Assembly (NCBI GenBank): GCA_016763335.1
Contig: JAESUD010000363.1
Location: 1 to 5,003 of the forward strand
Direction of reading: 5' to 3'
DNA from: Emcibacteraceae bacterium
GTDB lineage: Bacteria; Pseudomonadota; Alphaproteobacteria; Sphingomonadales; Emcibacteraceae
Length of the DNA stretch: 5,003 nucleotides
This document shows positions 1 to 5,003 of this stretch, one piece after another (positions within the stretch are counted from its first letter, which is position 1; every line of letters starts with the position of its first letter). Below the pieces are notes generated by a model. The model ran no database searches and was not told where the DNA came from. It saw nothing but the letters and a program-made list of their open reading frames with translations. A program made the translations under genes and the position numbers.

Positions 1-13
1 ACGGGAGGACACT

Positions 14-1141
14 ATGTTTAATTCATTTAAAATAATTCTTATCATCACATTAAGTGTAATAATTTCTAGCTGCAAAGCCAAAAACACAGCCCGTGAAATG
101 TTTGAGGCCGCTGCTGCGCTGCCCCATGTTCCCGGCATCAGTGTCGCCATCGCTGATCAAAATGGTATCATTTGGGCGGAGGGTTTCGGATATGCCAATA
201 TTGAACACCAAATCCCAATGGACACGAATACCAAAATGCGTATCGGTTCTGTTGCCAAAATAATCACCACTGCCGCCATGATGAAAATGGTCGAACAAGG
301 TGAACTGGACCTTGACCGAAATATTCGTGACTATATCCCCGAATGGCCAGCGTCCCATGATCCCATTACCTTGCGCCAGTTAGCGGCCCACACCGCCGGC
401 GTTCGTCATTATAATGGCACCGAGTTTTTATCAAATACCCAATATGAAAACTCCGTTACCGCCCTTGATATTTTTAAAAATGACCCGCTTAATTTTACCC
501 CTGGAAACGGTTTTAGCTATACCACCTATGGCTGGACGGTTATTTCCGCTGCAATGGAAAGTGCTAGCGGAAATAGTTATAAGCAACTCATCAACGAGCA
601 TGTCCTCACCCCGTTATCTATGAACGACACCACATTTGATGATACGGCGCCTATCATTAAAAACCGTCAAAGCCCTTATAGTTTTGAAAATGGCGAGCTG
701 GTCAATACGGCCCAAGTCAACGCCAGTTATAAATATGCCGGTGGCGGTTTTCTTGCCACGCCTTCTGATGTCGCCAAATTTGCAATTGCCCACGCAACAC
801 CGGGATATTTAAAGGCAGAAACCCTGTCTGAAATGTATCAAAAACTTGAACCATCCCCCCACGGCATTGGCTGGATTATTGGTTTTGATGATTATAAAAA
901 TAATTATTCAACTGTCAGCGAAGAAAACACAGACATTCTACGAATGATGAATGAGCACCCCAATACGGTAATGCATTCAGGCGGTAGTGTTGGTGGCCTA
1001 ACCATGATGCTATTATGCCTTGACCATAACCGCGCTGTTGCCTTAACCAAAAATGTCAGCAATAGCCCGGGAAATCAAAACGATTTGGGAGATCATTTCT
1101 TGCTCGCGCTAAAAACACTCGATATTTTTCATAATAATTAG
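14..1141 (+). CDS. LACTB-like serine hydrolase (beta-lactamase/PBP family), lipoprotein
   Basis: This encodes a 375-residue serine hydrolase of the class C beta-lactamase/penicillin-binding fold, probably a peptidase or esterase acting outside the inner membrane. A hydrophobic N-terminus ends in a lipobox (ISSC, Cys20), so it should be lipid-anchored. The nucleophile motif is S79-V-A-K82, the tyrosine motif is Y169-T-T, and the third motif is H321-S-G-G. The Y-x-N Asn of classical enzymes is Thr here, as I recall for mitochondrial LACTB (YSTFGY). Other stretches match LACTB from memory: HTAGVRHY (126-133), FKNDPL (154-159) and SYKYAGGGFL (238-247). The LACTB-specific insertion after RHY is absent. 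The start is supported by GGAGGA at 4-9, four bases upstream. The promoter lies outside the window. The gene converges on the next one with a 15-nt gap. The fold is secure; the natural substrate is unknown, and true beta-lactam resistance is unlikely. Confidence 0.92.
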   Translation: MFNSFKIILIITLSVIISSCKAKNTAREMFEAAAALPHVPGISVAIADQNGIIWAEGFGYANIEHQIPMDTNTKMRIGSVAKIITTAAMMKMVEQGELDLDRNIRDYIPEWPASHDPITLRQLAAHTAGVRHYNGTEFLSNTQYENSVTALDIFKNDPLNFTPGNGFSYTTYGWTVISAAMESASGNSYKQLINEHVLTPLSMNDTTFDDTAPIIKNRQSPYSFENGELVNTAQVNASYKYAGGGFLATPSDVAKFAIAHATPGYLKAETLSEMYQKLEPSPHGIGWIIGFDDYKNNYSTVSEENTDILRMMNEHPNTVMHSGGSVGGLTMMLLCLDHNRAVALTKNVSNSPGNQNDLGDHFLLALKTLDIFHNN

Positions 1142-1156
1142 ATTTGGATAAATGCT

Positions 1157-1663
1157 TTACTGGGCCGCTTCTTCGGTCAGGATAATGTCGAGCACCAATT
1201 TTAAATTGCCGTGGATATCATCATCAATAATTCCGCCGAATTCCGGGGCAAGTAACCTGTCATCACAAACATGAAAATATGATTTTTCATCGGTTAGAAC
1301 CACGCTGTCTTTTTCGGCAAAAAAGTTGGAATTTTGCATGATATGATATTCCATCAGATAATCATGACGGTTTTGAAAATAATAATTCATATCCGCCTTG
1401 CCACCATCCCCCGTCGAAGACACCCGAATTGCCGTTAATTCATCATCCTGATAATAAGCATCAATCACTGTCTTGCCCATAGATCGGCCAAAATTCACAT
1501 CAAGTATTTTATGGGTATGCGCTGCATAATCCATATTTATAAGCCCTGAAAGACCTCTCGCTGTACATACTGAGCTCTCTGGTTCCTGAGCTAAAACCGA
1601 TTGAGCAAAACTAAACACAGAAACCACTAAAAGAGGTTTTAAAAAATTTCCGTTTAAAAACAC
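1157..1663 (-). CDS. Small secreted protein of unknown function (GTG start)
   Basis: This encodes a 168-residue protein that I do not recognise. The N-terminus (a Lys at position 9, then a hydrophobic run at 11-20) ends in VLA at 23-25, a good signal peptidase I site before Gln26, so the mature protein of about 143 residues should be periplasmic or secreted. It has two cysteines (33 and 133), one near each end of the mature chain, which could form a disulfide. The middle (66-110) reads as alternating beta-like strands rich in Tyr and Asp, and the C-terminus is acidic. The start is GTG with AAGGA six bases upstream; an out-of-frame ATG overlaps it and ends after three codons. The gene lies 36 nt behind the SPOR-like lipoprotein gene on the same strand, so the two are probably co-transcribed and may share an envelope role, but that is inference. 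Confidence 0.8.
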   Translation of the reverse strand: MFLNGNFLKPLLVVSVFSFAQSVLAQEPESSVCTARGLSGLINMDYAAHTHKILDVNFGRSMGKTVIDAYYQDDELTAIRVSSTGDGGKADMNYYFQNRHDYLMEYHIMQNSNFFAEKDSVVLTDEKSYFHVCDDRLLAPEFGGIIDDDIHGNLKLVLDIILTEEAAQ

Positions 1664-1699
1664 ATGTAATCCTTATTTATAGGGTAATTCAGCAGTATC

Positions 1700-2389
1700 T
1701 TAAAAATCTTCACCGCTAAAAGCAACGACTTCACAAAATGAAATCAACAATAAAGCCTGCTGACATTCTGCTAGTGCATCGCTTTGGCTGTCATACTGGC
1801 CGATAATAAGACGGTTGTAATTACGCCCGCGTATGGTGGCCTGGCCGATTTTAATAGGTTTACCCTGAATAAGCACTGGCAGTTGGCGTTCAATTGCCCG
1901 AATACCCGGTGCAATGCTTTCCCGCAGTTCATATGACGCTACATGAAGCCCGTAACCCCCGTCTGGCGCGGTAATACGAGGCATATCTGCAGATGCATTT
2001 TCAGACGCCGCCGCAATCTGGCTTTCATTTGCCTGATCTAACATTTTCTTTGTTTCACTTGCTTCCGCCCGGGCCGCTTCCAAGTCAGATTTTAATGAGC
2101 TGTTTTCTTCCTGCATCATTTGAAGCTCGCGTTCCGCAGCGGCAATTCTCATTCCCTGCGTTATCAAGGCCTGATCTTTTTCAGCAAGCATTTCTTCCGG
2201 TGTTGGCGCAGCCGGTTCCATCATTTCAGCTTCCGCCGGGGCTTCAACTTCCATACTGGAAAGCTCATCATCCTCCCCGCCGAAAAGGCCCCCAATGGTG
2301 CTGCAACCACTTAGCAATAAAACACTAGAAATAGTCATAAATGCACCTTTTAAATATGCATTTTTTATACCAAAATTGAACTTGTTCAT
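1700..2389 (-). CDS. SPOR-like domain lipoprotein with coiled coil
   Basis: This encodes a 229-residue envelope lipoprotein. The signal peptide ends in the lipobox LSGC (Cys29). An acidic, Ala/Pro-rich linker follows (about 38-66), then a likely coiled coil (about 66-130, Glu/Lys/Gln-rich with Leu, Met and Ala at heptad-like positions). The C-terminal domain (about 145-229) starts YGLHVASY, has RLIIGQYDS at 193-201 and ends CEVVAFSG, the pattern of SPOR-related domains. SPOR domains bind denuded septal peptidoglycan, so a role in division or wall remodelling is plausible; binding by this divergent copy is unproven. Cys209 and Cys219 could pair. The chosen ATG has only a weak AAGG at 8 nt. An in-frame ATG at 2338 has a better AAAGGTG, but would leave 11 residues before the lipobox Cys with no positive charge. 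It is probably first in a two-gene unit with the downstream secreted protein. Confidence 0.85.
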   Translation of the reverse strand: MNKFNFGIKNAYLKGAFMTISSVLLLSGCSTIGGLFGGEDDELSSMEVEAPAEAEMMEPAAPTPEEMLAEKDQALITQGMRIAAAERELQMMQEENSSLKSDLEAARAEASETKKMLDQANESQIAAASENASADMPRITAPDGGYGLHVASYELRESIAPGIRAIERQLPVLIQGKPIKIGQATIRGRNYNRLIIGQYDSQSDALAECQQALLLISFCEVVAFSGEDF

Positions 2390-2390
2390 C

Positions 2391-2404
2391 TATAAGGCCT
2401 TATA
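2391..2404. promoter_or_regulatory. Perfect 14-bp palindrome before the SPOR lipoprotein start
   Basis: TATAAGGCCTTATA is its own reverse complement. It ends one base before the ATG at 2389 and contains the only Shine-Dalgarno-like AAGG for that start. It could be an operator for a dimeric regulator or a weak hairpin affecting translation. The palindrome is seen directly; its function is inferred. Confidence 0.4.
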
Positions 2405-2413
2405 TTTTTTTAC

Positions 2414-2440
2414 AATATATTAACCATAGACGTTAACCAT
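2414..2440 (-). promoter_or_regulatory. Two CtrA-like TTAACCAT boxes with adjacent -10 candidate
   Basis: TTAACCAT occurs at 2420-2427 and again at 2433-2440, same orientation, 13 bp apart. TTAACCAT is a known CtrA half-site form in alphaproteobacteria; the classical full site is TTAA-N7-TTAA, whereas the spacer here is N9. On the minus strand TATATT (2414-2419) matches the -10 consensus in five of six positions, with no good -35 box at the usual distance. The boxes therefore sit where an activator replacing the -35 would bind, 31-51 nt upstream of the SPOR lipoprotein ATG. CtrA control is inferred. Confidence 0.5.
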
Positions 2441-2484
2441 GGTAACAATCAAGTCATAAAACCAATAAATTATCATAACCAGTT

Positions 2485-2511
2485 ATAAACAAACATAAAT
2501 AATAAACAAAC
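2485..2511. repeat. Short direct repeat ATAAACAAAC
   Basis: The 10-mer ATAAACAAAC occurs at 2485-2494 and 2502-2511, 17 bp start to start, in an AT-rich stretch. The second copy overlaps the terminator candidate. It may be a binding site or only low-complexity sequence. The rest of 2390-2551 shows no further gene or RNA that I can recognise. Confidence 0.3.
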
Positions 2512-2536
2512 GGCATCACCTCAGATCATCCGTTGT
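2498..2536 (-). terminator. Weak intrinsic terminator candidate for the DUF4242 gene
   Basis: Read on the minus strand, ACAACGG (2536-2530) pairs with CCGTTTGT (2513-2506) with one bulged base. A short inner ATC/GAT helix closes a TGAGGT loop, and a T-rich tail (TTATTATTT) follows. It begins 15 nt after the DUF4242 stop codon. The stem is imperfect and the T-run is interrupted, so termination may be partial. Confidence 0.4.
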
Positions 2537-2551
2537 CTAATAAAATATAGT

Positions 2552-2824
2552 TTAATTTGCGGTTACTGGCCCGATATCCGTAACAATTTCTGTTATTTTA
2601 TTAGCGGGAAAACCTGAAATTTCCGAATGCTTGCGAATAATTTCCTCGCCTGTCGCATTATAAATACAAAATGTTTGATTTTGCGCAACATAACTTTCCA
2701 CCCATTCAATACCCGAACCAAGTTCAGCCAATACCTCGTTGGATCTGGCCGCCGCCCCCTTAAATTCTTCATGTTCAAAGCTACCAATTTCCGAAATGTG
2801 TCTTTCGATCATATATTTTTTCAT
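2552..2824 (-). CDS. DUF4242 family protein (SCO4226-like ferredoxin-fold)
   Basis: This encodes a 90-residue single-domain protein. The sequence from KKYMIERH through residues 36-48 (SGIEWVESYVAQN), CIYNATGEE and SGFPANKITEI follows the DUF4242 pattern: ER near the start, a central W..SYV, then C.Y.A, then H-x6-GFPA. A Streptomyces member (SCO4226) has been described as nickel-binding; here Cys53 and His66 are the obvious metal-type residues, but the cellular role of the family is not established and I assign none. The start is at 2824, where AGGAG (2836-2832) lies 7 nt upstream; the adjacent ATG at 2827 is only 4 nt from it. A longer reading frame up to 2971 would run through the RBS and the operators and is not part of the family. 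The gene is divergent from the HxlR regulator gene and probably its target. Confidence 0.88.
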   Translation of the reverse strand: MKKYMIERHISEIGSFEHEEFKGAAARSNEVLAELGSGIEWVESYVAQNQTFCIYNATGEEIIRKHSEISGFPANKITEIVTDIGPVTAN

Positions 2825-2852
2825 CATCTCTCTCCTGTTGTTAATAAAATTC

Positions 2853-2880
2853 AGAATAACGGGAATTAAACCTCGCTCAA
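2853..2880 (-). promoter_or_regulatory. Candidate promoter for the DUF4242 gene
   Basis: On the minus strand TTGAGC (2880-2875) and TATTCT (2858-2853), separated by 16 bp, match sigma-70 boxes in four of six positions each. They lie 26-56 nt before the start codon. The GTAC dyads are then just upstream of the -35. Alternatively TATAGT (2938-2933) could be a -10 inside the operator. Confidence 0.3.
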
Positions 2881-2892
2881 GTCCATGAAACA

Positions 2893-2906
2893 GTACCCAC
2901 CGGTAC
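2893..2906. promoter_or_regulatory. Inverted repeat GTACC-N4-GGTAC, candidate HxlR operator 1
   Basis: This is a perfect 5-bp dyad (GTACC, four bases, GGTAC) in the region shared by the divergent DUF4242 and HxlR genes. It shares its GTAC core with the second dyad, whose centre lies about 27.5 bp away. HxlR dimers bind short inverted repeats near their own promoters, so this is a likely operator by inference. Confidence 0.5.
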
Positions 2907-2918
2907 AAAATTCTGACC

Positions 2919-2935
2919 AGTACAAACTCTGTACT
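2919..2935. promoter_or_regulatory. Inverted repeat AGTAC-N7-GTACT, candidate HxlR operator 2
   Basis: This is a perfect 5-bp dyad with a 7-bp spacer. Its two GTAC cores are 11 bp apart, about one helical turn, as the cores of operator 1 are 10 bp apart. It covers the expected -35 region of the HxlR promoter, which fits autoregulation. Confidence 0.55.
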
Positions 2936-2954
2936 ATAAGCATTCCGCCGATTA

Positions 2955-2963
2955 TGGTATAAA
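2955..2963 (+). promoter_or_regulatory. Extended -10 candidate for the HxlR gene
   Basis: TGGTATAAA fits an extended -10 element (TG, one base, then TATAAA). It lies 27 nt before the HxlR ATG. No consensus -35 is visible; the second GTAC dyad occupies that region, so the regulator could block or help polymerase there. Confidence 0.4.
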
Positions 2964-2990
2964 GATTGCAAATAAAAACAGGGTATAAAA

Positions 2991-3704
2991 ATGAATATTA
3001 AAGGGAGCTACGGACAATATTGCCCACTTGCCATGTCAGCAGAATTCCTCTGTCAAAGGTGGACTATGTTAATTTTGCGAGAAATCATTTTCGGCTCAAG
3101 TACATTTAACGACATTGCCCGTGGGGTGCCGCGCATGTCACGAACATTGCTTTCTAACCGCTTAAAAGAGTTGGTCAAAGTCGGCGTCATCGACCGTCAT
3201 GAAAGAAAAACTGGCGGGCGTATCGAGTATAAATTTACCAAAGCCGGTGAAGCATTAAAACCCGTTGTTTTCAGCATGGGTGAGTGGGGACAACAATGGC
3301 TTCAGTCGAAACCTTCTCTGGAAAATATTGATGTCAATCTGCTCATGTGGGACATACGGCGAAATACCAACCCCTTACCCCAATTACCAGATCCTTTTAT
3401 TGTTCATATATTTCTTACCGACGTCCCCGACAAAAAAGCCGACCACTGGCTCGTCTATGAAAATGGTGAAGTTGACCTTTGTCATATCGATACGGGCTTT
3501 GACGTTAATGTCACAATAGAAGTCAGTATTCAGAAACTCACCGAAATATGGATGGGTTGGGTAAATTTTGACAAGGCTATAAAAGACCGAACCATGATAA
3601 TAGAAGGACCGAACCAGTACACGTCAATCGCCCGTGACTGGCTCGGCCAAAGCACAGTAGCCCACTTGGCCAAAAATGCCCCTGAATTACAGATTAATTA
3701 CTAA
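2991..3704 (+). CDS. HxlR-family transcriptional regulator with SCP2-like C-terminal domain
   Basis: This encodes a 237-residue DNA-binding regulator. Residues 8-100 form the HxlR/MarR-like winged helix: YGQYCPLA with the conserved N-terminal Cys11, RWTMLILRE (23-31), a recognition-helix region around SRTLLSNRLKEL (50-61) and the wing at ERKTGGRIEY (71-80). Residues about 115-237 match the SCP2-like C-terminal domain found in longer HxlR proteins (DIRRN at 121-125, a ligand-pocket-like beta/alpha region, then a final RDWLGQS). Short HxlR proteins lack this part, so a ligand-binding role is plausible. Cys11 is the redox-type position in some relatives; Cys21 replaces the usual Gly before the RW motif and is an extra candidate thiol. 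The start is supported by AGGG seven bases upstream. It probably controls itself and the divergent DUF4242 gene through the GTAC dyads. Its stop codon abuts that of the convergent PhzF gene. Confidence 0.92.
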   Translation: MNIKGSYGQYCPLAMSAEFLCQRWTMLILREIIFGSSTFNDIARGVPRMSRTLLSNRLKELVKVGVIDRHERKTGGRIEYKFTKAGEALKPVVFSMGEWGQQWLQSKPSLENIDVNLLMWDIRRNTNPLPQLPDPFIVHIFLTDVPDKKADHWLVYENGEVDLCHIDTGFDVNVTIEVSIQKLTEIWMGWVNFDKAIKDRTMIIEGPNQYTSIARDWLGQSTVAHLAKNAPELQINY

Positions 3705-4634
3705 TCAACCAATATTGACAAAAACACTATTATCAACATTTGCGATACCGCCAGCCATCAACTTAACGAGCTTGTCATCCTCATGGGTTAAATTGACAAT
3801 GATCTCGCTTTTTGACGGTTTGTCCATAAAGAACCCTTGTTCAATGATAATCTTGTCACATTTAAAATACATATGATCAAAAAGATAAGCGCTTAAAGTA
3901 CCGGCTGCCATGCCTGTTGCACTTTCTTCGGGGATACCATAGCGCGGGGCAAACATGCGGGTTGTCACATTATGTGCCTTATCAACGGGATCAGTGGTAA
4001 AGGCATAAAACCCGATTAAATCATATTTTTCACTAATTTCATTAATGGATTTAAAGTCAGCATCAATCCGGGAAAGTGCCGCATTGTCTTTAAGGGGAAC
4101 GATTAGAAATGATACACCCGTATTTGAAACTTTTGGATCATAGCCTTCTTTCAAATCATCTTTTGTTAATGATAATGATTTCATGACAATCTCAACATCC
4201 CCCTCATCCAAATCTTTATAAAATTGTGGAATTTGTTCCATATACGCATAACCGTCTTCCAAAATGATATCACGGTTTCCGTCAATTGTTTCCTTCACCG
4301 CAAACTTTTTTGAAATTTCACCCTTTTGATTAAGGTAAGAAAAAGCAGCGATCGTCGCATGACCACAATGGGCGATCTGTTTATTTGGTGTAAAAAATTC
4401 AAGTTTATAATCCGCAACTTCGGAACTGGAAACAAAGGCTGTTTCAGGAAACCCTGCCGCTTTAGCAATTTTTTGTTTTTGTTCGCTGCTAAACCGATCT
4501 GCGTTCAACACAACACCGGCTGGATTACCACCTTCACCATTATAGGTGAAAGAGTTCACTAAATTAACTTCGATATTCGGCTCTCTATCAATATGCGACA
4601 TTATCGTTGCTTTCATGCTTGCCATACTTTTCAT
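3705..4634 (-). CDS. PhzF-family isomerase/epimerase
   Basis: This encodes about 309 residues of a cytoplasmic PhzF-like enzyme (diaminopimelate-epimerase fold, two similar lobes). The first lobe has NSFTYNGEGGNPAGVVL (27-43), GFPETAF with Glu64 matching the catalytic acid of PhzF, and CGHAT (90-94). The second lobe has FAPRYGI (228-234) and EESATG (236-241). All key residues are intact, so it is probably active. PhzF itself isomerises a dihydroxyanthranilate precursor in phenazine synthesis, but no phenazine genes are here and most relatives have unknown substrates. The start is uncertain. I chose ATG at 4634 because GGAA lies seven bases upstream; 4646, 4625, 4616 and 4601 are in-frame alternatives, and family members usually begin close to the NSFT motif. 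The frame stays open to 4889, but that extension would run antisense through the LysR start and looks unrelated to the family. It is probably the target of the divergent LysR regulator. Confidence 0.9.
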   Translation of the reverse strand: MKSMASMKATIMSHIDREPNIEVNLVNSFTYNGEGGNPAGVVLNADRFSSEQKQKIAKAAGFPETAFVSSSEVADYKLEFFTPNKQIAHCGHATIAAFSYLNQKGEISKKFAVKETIDGNRDIILEDGYAYMEQIPQFYKDLDEGDVEIVMKSLSLTKDDLKEGYDPKVSNTGVSFLIVPLKDNAALSRIDADFKSINEISEKYDLIGFYAFTTDPVDKAHNVTTRMFAPRYGIPEESATGMAAGTLSAYLFDHMYFKCDKIIIEQGFFMDKPSKSEIIVNLTHEDDKLVKLMAGGIANVDNSVFVNIG

Positions 4635-4664
4635 AATAAATTCCATTTCATAATAGGTTTTAAC

Positions 4665-4694
4665 TTGACCCAAACCTACAAATATTATTATATC
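4665..4694 (+). promoter_or_regulatory. Candidate promoter for the LysR gene
   Basis: TTGACC (4665-4670) matches the -35 consensus in five of six positions. TATATC (4689-4694), 18 bp on, matches the -10 in four. The first TCG-N7-CGA box would cover the -10 end and start point, fitting autorepression. The TATATC overlaps the opposing PhzF -10. Confidence 0.35.
4687..4692 (-). promoter_or_regulatory. Consensus -10 (TATAAT) for the PhzF gene
   Basis: The minus strand reads TATAAT here, 53-58 nt upstream of the chosen PhzF start. No good -35 lies 16-18 bp further upstream, typical of an activator-dependent promoter. One LysR-type box abuts the -10 and the other is centred near -51. Confidence 0.45.
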
Positions 4695-4705
4695 GAGTAA
4701 AACGA
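4693..4705. promoter_or_regulatory. LysR-type box 1, TCG-N7-CGA (T-N11-A)
   Basis: TCGAGTAAAACGA fits the T-N11-A pattern of LysR-type sites, with 3-bp dyad arms. It has the same arms and spacing as the box 32 bp away, about three helical turns, so a tetramer could contact both on one face of the DNA. Confidence 0.45.
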
Positions 4706-4723
4706 ATATATTAGATGCAAACA

Positions 4724-4738
4724 ATCGATTATTTCGAT
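4724..4738. promoter_or_regulatory. LysR-type box 2, ATCGA-N5-TCGAT (T-N11-A)
   Basis: This is a perfect 5-bp inverted repeat with a 5-bp spacer, containing T-N11-A (4725 and 4737). It is the stronger of the two dyads and would be the primary recognition site. It ends 14 nt before the LysR ATG. Confidence 0.55.
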
Positions 4739-4752
4739 AGTAAGGTTTTATC

Positions 4753-5003
4753 ATGGATACAAAACAGCTTAATACCTTTCGCCATTTAGCAAAAAGTTTG
4801 AATTTTTCCAAAACTGCGGAAGAATTACATTTTGCACAGTCAACTGTGTCTGCACAAATTCGTTCCCTTGAAAATGAATTACGCCTCACTCTATTTGACC
4901 GCTTAGGTAAAAAGGTAGTCCTGACCGAAGAAGGAAAAAGTGTCCTTCAATACGCCAATCGCTTTATGACCATCGAAGAAGAATTCATCACGACTTTAAA
5001 AAA
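4753..5003 (+). CDS. LysR-type transcriptional regulator, N-terminal part (cut by window end)
   Basis: The frame is open from the ATG to the last base, giving 83 residues of a protein that would normally be about 290-310. It is the LysR winged helix-turn-helix: MDTKQLNTFRHLAKSLNFSK, then TAEELHFAQSTVSAQIRSLE (recognition helix around 29-41), then ELRLTLFDRLGKK (42-54) and the wing LTEEGK (57-62), followed by the start of the long linker helix. Ligand-binding domains lie beyond the window, so the effector cannot be guessed. The start is supported by TAAGG seven bases upstream. It is divergent from the PhzF-family gene with about 118 bp between starts and two T-N11-A boxes in the gap, the usual layout of a LysR regulator with its target. 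Confidence 0.93.
   Translation, partial: MDTKQLNTFRHLAKSLNFSKTAEELHFAQSTVSAQIRSLENELRLTLFDRLGKKVVLTEEGKSVLQYANRFMTIEEEFITTLK

Noticed and set aside
50..358. Minus-strand open frame of 102 codons inside the LACTB-like gene
   Set aside because: It is fully antisense to a well-supported gene, has no family features and no clear ribosome site; it is a coding shadow.
676..1141. Possible true beta-lactamase resistance gene
   Set aside because: The classical Y-x-N and K-T-G motifs are replaced by Y-T-T and H-S-G, and the flanking motifs fit LACTB-like hydrolases better.
1160..1179. Hairpin-like CTGGGCCG/CGGTCAG near the convergent ends at 1141-1157
   Set aside because: It lies inside the last codons of the secreted protein gene, has a bulge and lacks a T-run on either strand, so it is not a convincing terminator.
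1993..2328. Plus-strand open frames opposite the SPOR lipoprotein gene
   Set aside because: Their Pro/Phe/Leu-rich translation is the expected complement of an Ala/Glu-rich coiled coil; no independent support.
2828..2971. N-terminal extension of the DUF4242 frame to 139 residues
   Set aside because: The extension has no ribosome site, crosses the strong AGGAG at 2832-2836 and the GTAC operators, and does not match the family, which begins at the KKYMIER motif.
3692..3706. GATTA-N5-TAATC inverted repeat at the HxlR/PhzF junction
   Set aside because: The 5-bp AT-rich stem is too weak for a terminator and could arise by chance around stop codons.
4635..4889. N-terminal extension of the PhzF frame to 394 residues
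   Set aside because: It runs antisense across the LysR start and the shared promoter region, and PhzF proteins are about 260-310 residues.

Overview
The window looks like a low-GC (roughly 40%) alphaproteobacterial chromosome segment. Three clues point that way. Two TTAACCAT boxes of the kind bound by the cell-cycle regulator CtrA lie upstream of one gene. A lipoprotein carries a SPOR-like C-terminal domain of a type common in that class. The tightly packed genes have ordinary Shine-Dalgarno sites. The class assignment is an inference and the genus cannot be read from the sequence. I see no mobile element, CRISPR array, tRNA or rRNA.

Layout. Positions 14-1141 (+) encode a lipoprotein serine hydrolase that closely resembles mitochondrial LACTB. 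Facing it with a 15-nt gap is a minus-strand pair, probably one transcript: a SPOR-like, coiled-coil lipoprotein (1700-2389) followed by a small secreted protein of unknown function (1157-1663). The AT-rich gap 2390-2551 holds the CtrA-like boxes, a perfect 14-bp palindrome just before the lipoprotein start codon, a short direct repeat and a weak terminator for the next gene.

Positions 2552-2824 (-) encode a DUF4242 protein, divergent from an HxlR-family regulator at 2991-3704 (+). Their shared upstream region carries two GTAC-based inverted repeats that are good candidate operators. The HxlR gene meets, with no intervening base, the convergent gene of a PhzF-family isomerase (3705-4634, -). 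That gene is divergent from a LysR-type regulator starting at 4753 and cut by the window end. Their shared region carries two matching TCG-N7-CGA (T-N11-A) boxes 32 bp apart.

The main theme is two regulator/target pairs in tandem, HxlR with DUF4242 and LysR with PhzF, each with a visible candidate operator set. Alongside them sit an envelope lipoprotein unit possibly under cell-cycle control and a LACTB-like hydrolase. No clearly new multi-gene system is evident. The observations most worth following are the LACTB resemblance, the three regulatory arrays and the two start-codon ambiguities.
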